Shown: positions 7,741 to 16,867, counted from the first letter of the stretch. The stretch is DNA of 64,000 nucleotides from HGM04593 sp045654885 (GCA_045654885.1 JAZOOF010000011.1:1-64000); one strand, 5' to 3'. Numbers and translations: made by a program. The notes: generated by a model not told the origin, from the sequence alone.

Positions 7741-9816
7741 TTAAACTACATTGACATTGGAGGTTGCAACGTTACCGATTGTACCCATACCCCCTGCCTC
7801 CGGAGCAGGAGTTGCCTGTTTCCCCATTCCGTTGACGGCAGGCAACTGCGACATCAGTTCGGGCGATATGCCTTCGAGCGGTTTGCCCTGCGCTGCGGCC
7901 TCCTCGTTGCGCTTGATGGCTTCGAGGATTTTCGTTGCGAACGGATAGGAGGAGTTCTCGAGCATTGTCTTAACATCCAAGGCCTTGGCACGGAACAGTT
8001 CCATGAGGAAATCATTTGCAATCATCTGGAAGGCCGGTGTGTTGTAACCCTCGGATATTGTTATGTCCAGTTCGCTCTCCTGCACCTTCTGCGGGTCGTA
8101 CCACTTGGCCTCCTCGCTGTACTGCGAGCCTGCAAGGTCAATGTAACGGTTCTCGTTGTAATACTGTTGCAGCGTCTTCATCACCTTTGCATCGCGACGG
8201 CGGCGGAAGGTCCTGAAACCGTCGAACAGTCCCTTTAGATTGAGCGACGAGTTCTGCACCTGTTGGGCATAGAGCGAAGCCGGTGTACCCGAGCGCGGGC
8301 TTTGCCCCTGCATGGCAGAGTTCACACCCGAAATTTCATTTATTAGCCTCAGCTGCAGGTTCAGCAGTTCAAAATCACCGGCCACAGCAGCCCCGCTGTT
8401 ATACTGGCGCACCACCCCGTCAATGCTCTGTCCGGGCTTGAGCTTTACGAAGAGTACACCGTTGTAGCGGACATACTCGTCAATCACCTCCTCGCGCGAC
8501 ATGCTCTCAAAGGCATCGTCATCCACCACAAGCACACCTTTCGACGATGTTCCACGTATGAAGTCAATCAGCGTAGCCGTGCGGTTTATGGCACGTTGCT
8601 GGTCAATGAACTGCTCGACGAAATTACCCAACCTACCCTGTACAAGAGGATAGAGATGCAACACATAGTTATGCTCACCGTGCCAATAGGGGCTGCGTCC
8701 CTCCTGCAACACATCGCCATAGGGCGACATATAACGGTAGTACCAGTAACGCTCGGTAGCGAACTCATACTCTATGAGCAGGAGGTCGTCATCGGATACT
8801 GTACCCACGTTTTCGGTCTCAAAATTTAAGCTTTCCGTTTCGCTCATTGGCGCGAACTTTCCGTTTTCACCTTTCACCTTTAACCTTTCCGCTTCCTTAC
8901 GTCTGCGGTCGTTCTCCGCGTCAAGTTTCTTGCGGCTCTCCTCGTCATAGGGCAGATAGCCCCACGTTCCACGCTCAGGGTCGTTCCACAGGTAGGCATC
9001 GCGTGTCTCGAGTTTCCACCCAAGAATCACACGGCACAGATTGCTGCGCGAGGGAGTGTAGAACGACAGTGTACGGGCCTCATCGCCCTGCATTGCACGT
9101 GTTGCATAGCTTTGCGCGTCGACCGCATGATAGATGTTGCGTATGCGCTCTTTCTGCTGCGGGGTATTGCCGAAGTGCGCCAGCACATCGTCGAGCGGAA
9201 GGTCGAAGAGCTCGCCAATGCAGCTCAGATCCCACATACGCACATCCTCGAGGTTGGTATTGAAGAAGAGACGCGAGGGATTTACCGAGTAGACCCACAC
9301 ATCGCGTTTGTCCTTGGAGCGGTTAATGCCATACTCCACCCTCTGCGCCGTCATGCCACCATTGAGCAACATGCGCATGGAGTCGGCATCCAGTTCCTCC
9401 ATCTCATTTATATCGTGGACATACTCTATGGCAACCGACATCATTTCACCCACGCGCGCCTCGCCCTGGTCGCGGGCAACGCACACCGGGCGCATGAGAT
9501 TCTGCCGCAGCTGTCCCTCGATGTTGCTGAGGATTGGAGCAATCATATTGTTCTTGAGCGGCACTTTACCGTTCTTTTTTATGAGGTCGCCCTCGGTTAT
9601 CTGCGCAAGCGTGTCGGGGTCGGTAACAATGTCGCCCCACTGGTCGCCATAGCTGTACATAAGGCTTCGCCGCAGTTTGCGGCGGGCCTCATCAAGAGCA
9701 TTCCAACAGGCTGCGCACTCATTGAGGAACTCATAGGCAGTGCCCGGTTCCCTCACTGGTTCCTGTGCCCGGCGGGAGGTTGCTTTTACACGTTTGTCAA
9801 GAAATTTATTCATCAC
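7741..9816 (-). CDS. Phage portal-like protein (virion locus A)
   Basis: A 691-residue protein with the look of a podovirus/crAss-like portal: acidic-basic N-terminus, SYGDQW near residue 54, NNMIAPILSNIEGQLRQN, a long central alpha/beta wing with YWYYRYM, a helical NSAMQGQSPRSGTPASLYAQQVQ segment and a helical crown. Portals form the dodecameric DNA channel at one capsid vertex. The reading frame is intact over its whole length. Residues about 307-319 (KVKGENGKF region) are encoded by a sequence closely resembling an intergenic repeat found at 36841-36877, an odd in-frame insertion. It is the last gene of a four-gene minus-strand unit and lies 10 bp after the 1471-residue protein. HHpred or a structure model would settle the call. 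Confidence 0.7.
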   Translation of the reverse strand: MMNKFLDKRVKATSRRAQEPVREPGTAYEFLNECAACWNALDEARRKLRRSLMYSYGDQWGDIVTDPDTLAQITEGDLIKKNGKVPLKNNMIAPILSNIEGQLRQNLMRPVCVARDQGEARVGEMMSVAIEYVHDINEMEELDADSMRMLLNGGMTAQRVEYGINRSKDKRDVWVYSVNPSRLFFNTNLEDVRMWDLSCIGELFDLPLDDVLAHFGNTPQQKERIRNIYHAVDAQSYATRAMQGDEARTLSFYTPSRSNLCRVILGWKLETRDAYLWNDPERGTWGYLPYDEESRKKLDAENDRRRKEAERLKVKGENGKFAPMSETESLNFETENVGTVSDDDLLLIEYEFATERYWYYRYMSPYGDVLQEGRSPYWHGEHNYVLHLYPLVQGRLGNFVEQFIDQQRAINRTATLIDFIRGTSSKGVLVVDDDAFESMSREEVIDEYVRYNGVLFVKLKPGQSIDGVVRQYNSGAAVAGDFELLNLQLRLINEISGVNSAMQGQSPRSGTPASLYAQQVQNSSLNLKGLFDGFRTFRRRRDAKVMKTLQQYYNENRYIDLAGSQYSEEAKWYDPQKVQESELDITISEGYNTPAFQMIANDFLMELFRAKALDVKTMLENSSYPFATKILEAIKRNEEAAAQGKPLEGISPELMSQLPAVNGMGKQATPAPEAGGMGTIGNVATSNVNVV
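8861..8896. repeat. Intragenic copy of a dispersed TTTTCACCTTTAACC repeat
   Basis: The string CTTTCACCTTTAACCTTTCC and its flank inside the portal gene matches pieces of the spacer at 36841-36877 (CTTTAACCTTTCCGCTTTC, GTTTTCACCTTTAACC). It keeps the portal frame open, adding roughly a dozen residues. Confidence 0.5.
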
Positions 9817-9826
9817 AAAATCTTTT

Positions 9827-12800
9827 TTAGTTCAAGTCATCTGTTTCGTCATCGGGATGGCCAAAGCGGTCGCGCCACTTGCGCAGCTCAATCTCATCGT
9901 TGCGGCGGCGACGTTTCTCGGCCTCTCTCCTGCGGAACTCATCGTAGCCAAAATTGCCTTTCCGTGCACCGTCCTGCCTCATTCGCCGGAGCGCCTCCTT
10001 GGCATACTCCTCCATTTCGCGCTCAAAGCTGCTGCGCTCATCGGGAGAGAGCCCTGCATTACGCACGCGCTCCCTTATCTCCTCGAACTGCACAGGATCG
10101 TCACTCTGCACCTGGCGCAGCTTCTGATAGATGATGTCGAGCGGGCCGTTGAAGTACCTCTTCAAATCATCGAGCGTCTTTACTGCAGCCGCCCCCGATG
10201 GCGAAGCCTCATCGGCACCGTCTCCAATGGCCTTGCGCACCTCGGCATCGTCACTGAAAGCGATATCCCTGCCGGTGAGCCTGTAAATCATATAGTCATC
10301 GAGCGACGGGAAACGCTTTGTAAACTCGACCGGAGAGAAGCCATACTCTCGTTCAAAAGCCCTGTCAATGTCGCGGTTCCTGTCAAAATCGGGGTTTGCG
10401 CGCCGCGCATTGTCTATCGACTCAATCACCTTCCGGGCCTCGCTGTATTTTTGCCCCAACCTTGAATTGATACCCAGCACATTCCTTGAGACAGCCTTGC
10501 CGAAGCCCTCGTAGTCACGCACAACATCCTGCATTGCAGCCGGCAAGTAGACACGGTTCTCGGGATTGGTAAAGAAGCTCCTGTCGAGCAAAAGCTGCTT
10601 GCCGCGGCTGTCATATCGCAACGGGACATAGCTCCCCTCCACCACCCTCACAGGCAACTCGGCAAGTTCGGGATAGGCTGCATAGAAAGAGGGGCTGTGC
10701 AACAGTTCGCCCAGCGTACCAATGCCCCTACGTTCAAGTTCTGCCGCGCGGGCAAAGTCAATATCGCCAAAGTCAAAACCATAGCCATTATCGGCCTTGT
10801 CACCAGTAAAACGGTAACGTTGCTTGGCCTTCAAGGCCATCACCTGCTCGTCGGTGGCATTCCAGCGCCTCAATGCCTCGCGTTTCTGCGCCTCGGGCAA
10901 CAGTTCGTAGTTATCGAAGAGCTTTTCGTCATACAGCCCTGCAGGGGTGCCTGCAAAGTAGCGTCCGCCGGCAATCTTCTCCCGCGCGCCCTGTTCATAG
11001 GCATCGCGGTCGTAATAGCTCTTCTCGTTCTGCTTGGCGGCATCGAACTGTCCGAATACCCAACGGCGGTAGTCGGCCGGCGCCTTGCGCTGTTCAACGT
11101 ACTTGGCATGCTGACGCAGCAGGCTCATCAGGTCGCTCTCGGTAACGCGTCTGTTGCGGCCGGTGTAGATATTGAGCCTCACAAGTGCATTCCTGACAAA
11201 ATCCTTGAAGCCGGTGAGCGCAGAGCGTTCGCCCGACGAAAGGACACTCTTCTCGGTGAGGTGCGCAAGATACTCCTCAATGAGTGTATGGTTATCCACA
11301 TGCGGATATCTGCTCTTTGTATTTGCTATCCCCGCACGCACATCGCCCGATGCTCTGCGGTACACCTCCTCCAGGAACGAACGGAAGTGGTTGCCGAAGA
11401 GTTTTGAAAGGCCGGAGTGTGCCACGCACTCATGCACCACAGTACGCTCGACATCCTCTACCGACGGGATATTGGGCAGGTTAACGGTTATCTTGCCGCT
11501 GCGGTCAATCCATCCCATCGCACGCAGTTTGTTGTTGTAGTCCTGCACATCGAGTTTGTCGGCCTCGTTGGGCAATGGAATTTCGCGCTCGTTGTTCACG
11601 AACTCGACCTCGAAATTGAACCTGTCGGCAATAGCACGTGCCGACTGCTCATAGCTTTTCAAATCCTCGGGCGAGTTTTTTGTGCCATTGTAGCTCCACA
11701 CGTAGGGCGATGCCCCGGTGTCGTTGATTTTTATCGGTCTGGTCTCTATGCCGCTGCCAACAGCATCGGCCTCATCGGGGTGCGCTGTGTAGTAGTCCTC
11801 GACCTCCTTGGCCCTTACCCGGTCATTTGTCATTCCCCTGAATGGGCTCTGCTCACCCATCTGCCGGAACTCGGCCGCGCGCTTGCGGTCCGTCCCGCCC
11901 TTGAGTCTGTTGACCTCGTCGCGCACCAGCGCTTCATACTCATCAAGAGCCGAATTTGCGGCATTTGAACGGCTGTAGAAAGGTTTCTTTATGTCGACAA
12001 GCAGACTGCCGTCCTCGAGCCCATGCTTCTTCTCAATGCGTCGACGCATATCGGCAAGATACTGCACCATGCCGCTCTGGTCATAGGCAGCGCGCTCCAC
12101 AATGTCGCGAACGAGCATCTCCTCCCAGCCGGACATGGGTGCCTTCTGCGCCCTCTTGTACAAGGCCTCGGATATATCATCGATGCTCACGCTCTTCTCC
12201 TTGGCATAGATACCGGCCTGGCGCAAAAGATTCTGCGAGTCGACACCCTGCAGCAGCTCGCGCTCATAGGCCGCAATGCGGTTATCGCGCAGCTTGCTCT
12301 TCTCAACAAGCATGTGGCTCTTCAGGCGTCCCGGGTCATCAAAGAGGCGGCGCTCCACCCTGTTCCCCTCGAAGTCATATGTGGTGAAAGCCCATCGTCC
12401 GTTGCCGGTTCTCTCAACATCATAGTCAAAGGCTATAGGCGGTGTGGTAGTCAGTTTGTTCTCTATAATATACATGAGCTTGGCTTTTGTAGCCGCCGAG
12501 AGTTCCTTGCTCTGCATCATCTGCAGATACCTTTGTGTGATGCCTTCGCGCGTTGAGCCTATGCCATACGAAGGCATCTTGAGCGCGCTCTCCACCTGAG
12601 CCATAAACTCGCCCGGGTCAACATTCATTTCGCGCATCTCGGCCTTTTCGGACTCGGAGAACTTGAGCTCATCCTTCAGCGTGCCATCGCTTTTCAGTTT
12701 ATTGGTGACACCCTTCGGGCGCCAATGTGTCATCTTCATTATACCGAGCGTAGCCATGCTCTCGCCATAGTCACGCAGGATATCAATGGGCTCAATGTCG

Positions 12801-14242
12801 ACATCGTGGGCAAGCTTGTCAAGCTCGGTGGAGAGAGTGAAGACTGCCGACTCCGCGCTGAGCACACCTGTCGAAGCCAGCATCTTGCGGCCACCTGTAA
12901 GGCCGCGCGCTCCCTGGTTGAGCCATGAACCCACAGCACCTGCCGCGCCACCCGTCAAGGCACCCTTGCCAAAAGCACCGAATGCCTTGCCAAAATCAAC
13001 ACTCTCGTTGTAGAGCACATCCTCGGCAATGCTGTTGGCAAAGTCATACGTTCCAAGCGTAAGACCCTGCGTAGCTGCACCCTGCGCAATCCTGTTCCGC
13101 AGATTATCCGTTATGGCACGCCGGGCAATTGCTGTTGCACGCGGCATTGTCATTCCCTCGGCAGCCTTGTATGCGAACACTTTACCGGCCAAGCGGTTAG
13201 TAGCCAAATTTGTAGCCTTGCCCACAAGACCGCCCGACAATGCCCCAAAAGCAGAAAAAGCAGGCGCATCAATCAGCAGCGAACCGACATTTGCTGCCAA
13301 GTTCTCCCATCCGTTGGCATCGTAGCGCGAAAGCGCCTCCCTCTCAATATGTGCAAAAGGCTTGTTACCCATGCCAATGTTATTCATCGTACCAAGCAAC
13401 GAGTTGTTGTAGCCCGTCCTCAAAATATACTCGGCACTGTTCTTGGGCTTGTCCTTTTCAATGTAGTCGTCCACCATCTTGTCGCGCAATGTTGGCTTCA
13501 CATAGTCCTCTATGTACATGTCCACATCGAAACCTCCGCGACGTGCAAGCGGCTCAACCATGCTACGCAGTTTGGGCATGTCCACCTGTGCCAATGTTTC
13601 ATCGGCAGCCTTCACAGGGTCGGCCTCCTCGCGAGCAAGGCGCATTGCAGCCACCGGGTTGCCCGAGTAGTCGGTAAAGGCCTTGTTGGCACGTGTGCGC
13701 GCATCGTCAAGCTTTTTGTCATATACAGGCGACAAATCCTCCTTGAAATAGTCCGTTGCCACGTTGTCAAGCGCCTGCGGCGATACCGAATAGACAGCGG
13801 CAGCCCTTTCGGGTGTCTGTTCGGGGAAGAAACTGCGATATGTATGGTCCCACAAACCGCCTTTGTTGCGGCCTGCATCCATCAGGTTCTTTGGCGACAT
13901 ATAGTTCTTTGGTTTCTCACCCCCTGTAGCACGCGCAAGCATATACTGTGAGACAGGCGCCAGCAGTTTGGGCTGTGCCGGTGCATCACCGCCGGCAGCG
14001 AATGGCGATGGTGTAGCGCTGCTGTCCTTGTCATTGCCAAAGGAGGAAGCATAGAGTGTTTTTCCAAAAACCTCTCCTTTTCCCAACCCGCCGCCATTGA
14101 AAGGCGGCACAGAAGCCTCGTCCTCTTCCGGCATAAAGGGAACACCACTACCCTGCAGCGCATCGCTCCCGCCGTCAGTAAAGGCAGAGTCACCCGCTTT
14201 GCGCTTTTTCTTCTCCTCTTCGTTAAAATTTACTGAATACAT
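9827..14242 (-). CDS. Giant internal virion / ejection-type protein with putative zincin motif
   Basis: A 1471-residue protein. Residues 1-110 are low-complexity and polar. Residues ~315-460 are Gly/Ala-rich, amphipathic to hydrophobic (SLLIDAPAFSAFGALSGG, ALTGGAAGAVGSWL), as in ejected or internal core proteins that cross membranes. Near residue 934 lies VVHECVAHSGL, an HExxxH-type motif like the HEvvGH seen in polyvalent phage proteins, a possible metallopeptidase. The C-terminus (~1370-1471) is highly charged and helical. The size, the place directly before the portal and the helper genes upstream fit a crAss-like/podoviral internal protein. No frameshift or stop interrupts it. The exact role is inferred. 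Confidence 0.6.
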   Translation of the reverse strand: MYSVNFNEEEKKKRKAGDSAFTDGGSDALQGSGVPFMPEEDEASVPPFNGGGLGKGEVFGKTLYASSFGNDKDSSATPSPFAAGGDAPAQPKLLAPVSQYMLARATGGEKPKNYMSPKNLMDAGRNKGGLWDHTYRSFFPEQTPERAAAVYSVSPQALDNVATDYFKEDLSPVYDKKLDDARTRANKAFTDYSGNPVAAMRLAREEADPVKAADETLAQVDMPKLRSMVEPLARRGGFDVDMYIEDYVKPTLRDKMVDDYIEKDKPKNSAEYILRTGYNNSLLGTMNNIGMGNKPFAHIEREALSRYDANGWENLAANVGSLLIDAPAFSAFGALSGGLVGKATNLATNRLAGKVFAYKAAEGMTMPRATAIARRAITDNLRNRIAQGAATQGLTLGTYDFANSIAEDVLYNESVDFGKAFGAFGKGALTGGAAGAVGSWLNQGARGLTGGRKMLASTGVLSAESAVFTLSTELDKLAHDVDIEPIDILRDYGESMATLGIMKMTHWRPKGVTNKLKSDGTLKDELKFSESEKAEMREMNVDPGEFMAQVESALKMPSYGIGSTREGITQRYLQMMQSKELSAATKAKLMYIIENKLTTTPPIAFDYDVERTGNGRWAFTTYDFEGNRVERRLFDDPGRLKSHMLVEKSKLRDNRIAAYERELLQGVDSQNLLRQAGIYAKEKSVSIDDISEALYKRAQKAPMSGWEEMLVRDIVERAAYDQSGMVQYLADMRRRIEKKHGLEDGSLLVDIKKPFYSRSNAANSALDEYEALVRDEVNRLKGGTDRKRAAEFRQMGEQSPFRGMTNDRVRAKEVEDYYTAHPDEADAVGSGIETRPIKINDTGASPYVWSYNGTKNSPEDLKSYEQSARAIADRFNFEVEFVNNEREIPLPNEADKLDVQDYNNKLRAMGWIDRSGKITVNLPNIPSVEDVERTVVHECVAHSGLSKLFGNHFRSFLEEVYRRASGDVRAGIANTKSRYPHVDNHTLIEEYLAHLTEKSVLSSGERSALTGFKDFVRNALVRLNIYTGRNRRVTESDLMSLLRQHAKYVEQRKAPADYRRWVFGQFDAAKQNEKSYYDRDAYEQGAREKIAGGRYFAGTPAGLYDEKLFDNYELLPEAQKREALRRWNATDEQVMALKAKQRYRFTGDKADNGYGFDFGDIDFARAAELERRGIGTLGELLHSPSFYAAYPELAELPVRVVEGSYVPLRYDSRGKQLLLDRSFFTNPENRVYLPAAMQDVVRDYEGFGKAVSRNVLGINSRLGQKYSEARKVIESIDNARRANPDFDRNRDIDRAFEREYGFSPVEFTKRFPSLDDYMIYRLTGRDIAFSDDAEVRKAIGDGADEASPSGAAAVKTLDDLKRYFNGPLDIIYQKLRQVQSDDPVQFEEIRERVRNAGLSPDERSSFEREMEEYAKEALRRMRQDGARKGNFGYDEFRRREAEKRRRRNDEIELRKWRDRFGHPDDETDDLN

Positions 14243-14256
14243 ACTGTTTATACTTT

Positions 14257-14577
14257 TTATTGATTAGACATAGTTGTTGTTGCATATACCCCTCGCGCAG
14301 CAGGCGAGAAGTGTGCCCTGAACATATTGCCGGCAATTACCCCGTTATAATCTTTGGGAGAGGCCGCAAAACTCTTGAAGGCCACCGACGACGTCTTCGG
14401 CTTTGGAGCCAGGGTGCTAATGCCCGAGGTGTCGAGCACTTTGAAAAGATTGGAAGCAAAATCCACAAAGGCATCAATGCTCTCATTGTGTTTCAAACGC
14501 TTCATCTCCTTTTTCTTGCGCTCTCTCACGCGCCGGTTTGCCATGCGCAGGCCATCTTCCAAATAGAGATTACTCAT
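14257..14577 (-). CDS. Small virion-locus protein, unknown (106 aa)
   Basis: Begins MSNLYLEDGLRMANRRVRER, a very basic N-terminal third (KKKEMKRLKH), followed by a Ser/Thr/Ala-rich region (TLAPKPKTSSVAFKSFAAS). I start at 14577 because the longer frame overlaps the upstream gene. It is 14 bp after that gene and 14 bp before the 1471-residue protein, so it belongs to the same unit. No family recognised; a small internal or accessory virion protein is plausible. Confidence 0.6.
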   Translation of the reverse strand: MSNLYLEDGLRMANRRVRERKKKEMKRLKHNESIDAFVDFASNLFKVLDTSGISTLAPKPKTSSVAFKSFAASPKDYNGVIAGNMFRAHFSPAARGVYATTTMSNQ

Positions 14578-14590
14578 AGCACACCCTGTT

Positions 14591-15109
14591 TTACTCCTTA
14601 CCCCAATGCGCTCCAAGCAGCGCATTCTGGAAAAGATTATAGCCATTGGTTGCCGCTGTCATTGCCATACGTTCATCGTTTGCCAACTCATTCAGTTCGT
14701 TGGCAAGGAAGGCATTCTTGTTCTGGCGATGAATAGCCTCGACCCGGTTCTTCCTGTCACTCTCCTGCGCAGCCATGTTGGCCATCATGTTCTCCATCGA
14801 ACGCAGCCCCTGCTCATTGGCAGCAACAGAATACTCGGGCGTGGCACCCATAATCACCGAGCGCGCCCTGTTCTGCCTGTTGTTCTGCCGCAGGCTGTTC
14901 TCCACCCTCTTCATGGCAGCCTTTGCAGCAGTGCTGTCAATGAAGCTTTCGTAATAGTTACGTCGGTACCACCCGGCCTCCTCGGCCTTGGCATTATCAC
15001 GCAACGCTCTCGCTTTCTTGGAGGCCGCATTCTTGTCGAGCACCCCCTTCAACCCCGAATAGAGCCCCAAAGCCCCATTCAATCCTGTAAAAATCATTGG
15101 TAGGTTCAT
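14591..15109 (-). CDS. Probable internal virion protein (172 aa), first gene of locus A
   Basis: Starts MNLPMIFTGLNGALGLYSGL, a short hydrophobic segment, then a long, Asn/Arg/Ala/Met-rich helical stretch (LRQNNRQNRARS, MENMMANMAAQESDRKNR, ANELNELANDERM) as in small internal virion proteins that accompany ejection proteins. The start at 15109 is taken because the frame above it has a non-coding look. It opens the minus-strand virion unit 15109-7741. Confidence 0.6.
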   Translation of the reverse strand: MNLPMIFTGLNGALGLYSGLKGVLDKNAASKKARALRDNAKAEEAGWYRRNYYESFIDSTAAKAAMKRVENSLRQNNRQNRARSVIMGATPEYSVAANEQGLRSMENMMANMAAQESDRKNRVEAIHRQNKNAFLANELNELANDERMAMTAATNGYNLFQNALLGAHWGKE

Positions 15110-15228
15110 AATTCTTTTTTGGGTGCAAAAGAAATATCCAAAACAAAGAACAAGGTTGCTGAAATGCCACAATAACAGCAAATTGCAATTATTGGCAAAG
15201 CAGCAACCTTGAAAGAGGAAACAGATAT

Positions 15229-15236
15229 TATATTTG
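15229..15236 (+). promoter_or_regulatory. Promoter -7 box for the 77-aa gene
   Basis: TATATTTG, an exact TAnnTTTG match, with CTTG at 15208-15211 (17 nt away) as a possible -33 box. Expected transcription start is near 15243, about 10 nt before the ATG at 15252. Confidence 0.55.
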
Positions 15237-15251
15237 CTTATAAAAACAGTT

Positions 15252-15485
15252 ATGACAAAGAGAAGCAAAAACGTAAGCCTCGACGACGTACACAGCGAGA
15301 CACTCTCGCTGTTCCACCGGCTCATAGGCCGGCTGGAGAAGCTCACCGTCAACTGCGAAGACCCGGGCACCATCAACCAAGCCCTGAAGACCACAGCCGA
15401 TTTCCTTGTAAAGCTGAACAAGGAACGCGAAAGCGGCGACGACGAAATCGGTGCACTCCTGCAGCAGACACTAAGGGGGATTTAA
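15252..15485 (+). CDS. Small divergent gene at the edge of virion locus A (77 aa)
   Basis: A 77-residue helical, charged protein (MTKRSKNVSLDDVHSETLSL, then a Leu-rich helix LIGRLEKL and QALKTTADFLVKLNKERE). It has its own promoter box (15229-15236) and a strong terminator (15491-15530) and is divergent from the virion genes with 142 bp between. No family recognised. The size and helical content would fit a small DNA-binding or regulatory protein, or a small terminase-like subunit, but neither can be shown here. Confidence 0.6.
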   Translation: MTKRSKNVSLDDVHSETLSLFHRLIGRLEKLTVNCEDPGTINQALKTTADFLVKLNKERESGDDEIGALLQQTLRGI

Positions 15486-15490
15486 AATCT

Positions 15491-15530
15491 AAACCGCGCG
15501 GGTAGCCGTTATTGACTACTTGCGCGGTTT
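15491..15530 (+). terminator. Terminator after the 77-aa gene
   Basis: A 9-bp perfect GC-rich stem (AAACCGCGC, 15491-15499, with GCGCGGTTT, 15522-15530) followed by GGTTTTC. It begins 5 bp after the stop codon. Confidence 0.8.
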
Positions 15531-15599
15531 GGTTTTCGAGAATTCAATTAATTGAATGGTAATAATATAGCAGTTGACCCACATTCCGAAAAACTTGAA

Positions 15600-15705
15600 G
15601 ATGTCATGTCGACCGTAGCGGAGACATTCCGTTTGCCGCAGCATAGATTCTTTGACTGCCCCGGACATGCTGTTGAGAGTTTGCTCGACAAACAACATTT
15701 CAGGT
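15600..15705. repeat. Degenerate dispersed intergenic repeat (GTCAT...GACCGTAGCGGAG type)
   Basis: The text ATGTCATGTCGACCGTAGCGG at ~15600 is close to 31034-31058 (TGTCATGTCGGCCGTAGTGG). Such GTCATnnCGACCGTAGnGGAG repeats are widespread between Bacteroidetes genes. The frame at 15516-15698 across it is not coding. Confidence 0.4.
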
Positions 15706-15738
15706 CAACATCTATATTATTGCTAATAGAATTGACAG

Positions 15739-15960
15739 TTATTGGATTTTGCCGTATTTAAGTTCGCTTTTCAAAATCTCATAGACAAAAGAAGAACTCT
15801 CAATGTAGAGACCTGTTTCCTCGTCAGTCAGTTTTGCGAAAGTCTCGGAATTATAAAAAACACCAAGAGCCTCTGCCAACTCATATTCCTCTTCATCCAT
15901 CAGGAAACAGACAATATCCTTTGTTATGCCCTCTACAAGGTATTGCATTCTCTTGTTCAT
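15739..15960 (-). CDS. Small third protein of the DUF3990 operon (73 aa)
   Basis: A 73-residue acidic protein (MNKRMQYLVEGITKDIVCFL, then MDEEEYELAEALGVFYNS and a helical C-terminus FVYEILKSEL). Its start codon overlaps the stop of the DUF3990 gene by 4 nt, so translation is probably coupled. I recall similar small proteins accompanying DUF3990 genes, often themselves annotated DUF3791-like or hypothetical; this is memory only. It may be an accessory antitoxin. Not independently recognised. Confidence 0.65.
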   Translation of the reverse strand: MNKRMQYLVEGITKDIVCFLMDEEEYELAEALGVFYNSETFAKLTDEETGLYIESSSFVYEILKSELKYGKIQ

Positions 15961-16424
15961 AATTTCTTAAGATATTTTATGGCAACAGCCGAGTGAAAGA
16001 AATATTGCGACGAAATTTTCTTATAACGCAAACCATTCACAAGCATAGACAAATCAATGATACCATCATCAAAGTTACGGAATAGAGTTGCAATTGTATC
16101 ATCGGCGACAGGACCAATCACAATATCAAACGTATGAGTAGGATGAACATTATTCTTACTGCGATTTGCCATAACAAACAACGCCCATTCCTCTGATGGT
16201 TCATCAAAACGTTTGACGTTCAAATTGTCCAATGCCAACTCATCAAATTCAAACTCATTGACAACAGGATTACCACCGTAAATCTTTGCTGTGCGCTTGG
16301 CCATTTCAAAAGCCTGCTCTTTAATCTCGGTCAAATAAAAGCCCTGTCCAAAATCCTTGTATGGTTTACATTTTGCAAGGTCAATCTCTTCAATGACCAC
16401 ATTAGAACCATGATAAAGTTTCAT
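15957..16424 (-). CDS. DUF3990 protein, probable ADP-ribosyltransferase-fold toxin
   Basis: A 155-residue DUF3990-type protein. The start MKLYHGSNVVIEEIDL contains the His of the YHGS strand, FGQGFYLTE supplies the Tyr, and SSQYFFHS near the end is a possible third-site strand. This is the pattern of the ADP-ribosyltransferase (H-Y-[EQ]) fold. The gene lies between an HTH-DUF3791 gene and a small acidic gene, overlapping both by 4 nt (ATGA junctions). The arrangement fits a toxin-antitoxin module with this protein as toxin. The target is unknown. Confidence 0.75.
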   Translation of the reverse strand: MKLYHGSNVVIEEIDLAKCKPYKDFGQGFYLTEIKEQAFEMAKRTAKIYGGNPVVNEFEFDELALDNLNVKRFDEPSEEWALFVMANRSKNNVHPTHTFDIVIGPVADDTIATLFRNFDDGIIDLSMLVNGLRYKKISSQYFFHSAVAIKYLKKL

Positions 16425-16849
16425 TGTACACCTCCTCCATTATTAATGCATACACGAGTCAAATCCTGCACGCTGTCATCCAAAGACAACAGATGTTCAG
16501 CCTCATAATGCTCGGCCAAGAAATCAACCCCCTTGTAACGCAACAGATAATTACCAGCCTCACGCATAGTCATCCTGTGGGCTGCTGCAAACTCATTTAT
16601 GGCAGCAACAATATACCCCACCACTCTGCGACCTATCCTCTGTTCACTTTTAAGGCTCACAGAAGCAGAAAGCCCCAAAGCACCAAGCACCTTTGTTACA
16701 GTTTTAATTGTAAGCCCCTTGCCACTCTCAATCTTTGAGATTTGCGCTTTACCCACGCCAACCAACTCGCCAAGTTCCTCTTGCGTCATACCACGACGCA
16801 AGCGCTCATCACGAATCATTGCACCAATATTATCAATCCCGGCAGTCAT
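16421..16849 (-). CDS. HTH (Xre) - DUF3791 fusion, probable antitoxin/repressor
   Basis: A 142-residue protein. Residues ~8-65 are an Xre-type helix-turn-helix (MIRDERLRRGMTQEELGELV, KAQISKIESGK). Residues ~75-140 match the DUF3791 pattern (YIVAAINEFAAAHRMTMREA, then LAEHYEAEHLLSLDDSVQDL). DUF3791 is the usual partner of DUF3990. I use the ATG at 16849; a TTG 7 codons earlier is possible. A perfect dyad GTTTCC-N6-GGAAAC sits beside its -7 box, which suggests autoregulation of the three-gene operon. Confidence 0.8.
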   Translation of the reverse strand: MTAGIDNIGAMIRDERLRRGMTQEELGELVGVGKAQISKIESGKGLTIKTVTKVLGALGLSASVSLKSEQRIGRRVVGYIVAAINEFAAAHRMTMREAGNYLLRYKGVDFLAEHYEAEHLLSLDDSVQDLTRVCINNGGGVQ

Positions 16850-16867
16850 ATTAGCAAATCTTTTTTG

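Noticed and set aside
9112..10134. 340-codon plus-strand frame over the portal and 1471-aa genes
   Set aside because: Crosses the junction of two good minus-strand genes and has no recognisable feature.
15516..15698. 60-codon minus frame
   Set aside because: Lies over the dispersed GTCAT...CCGTAGCGGAG repeat and the terminator of the 77-aa gene.
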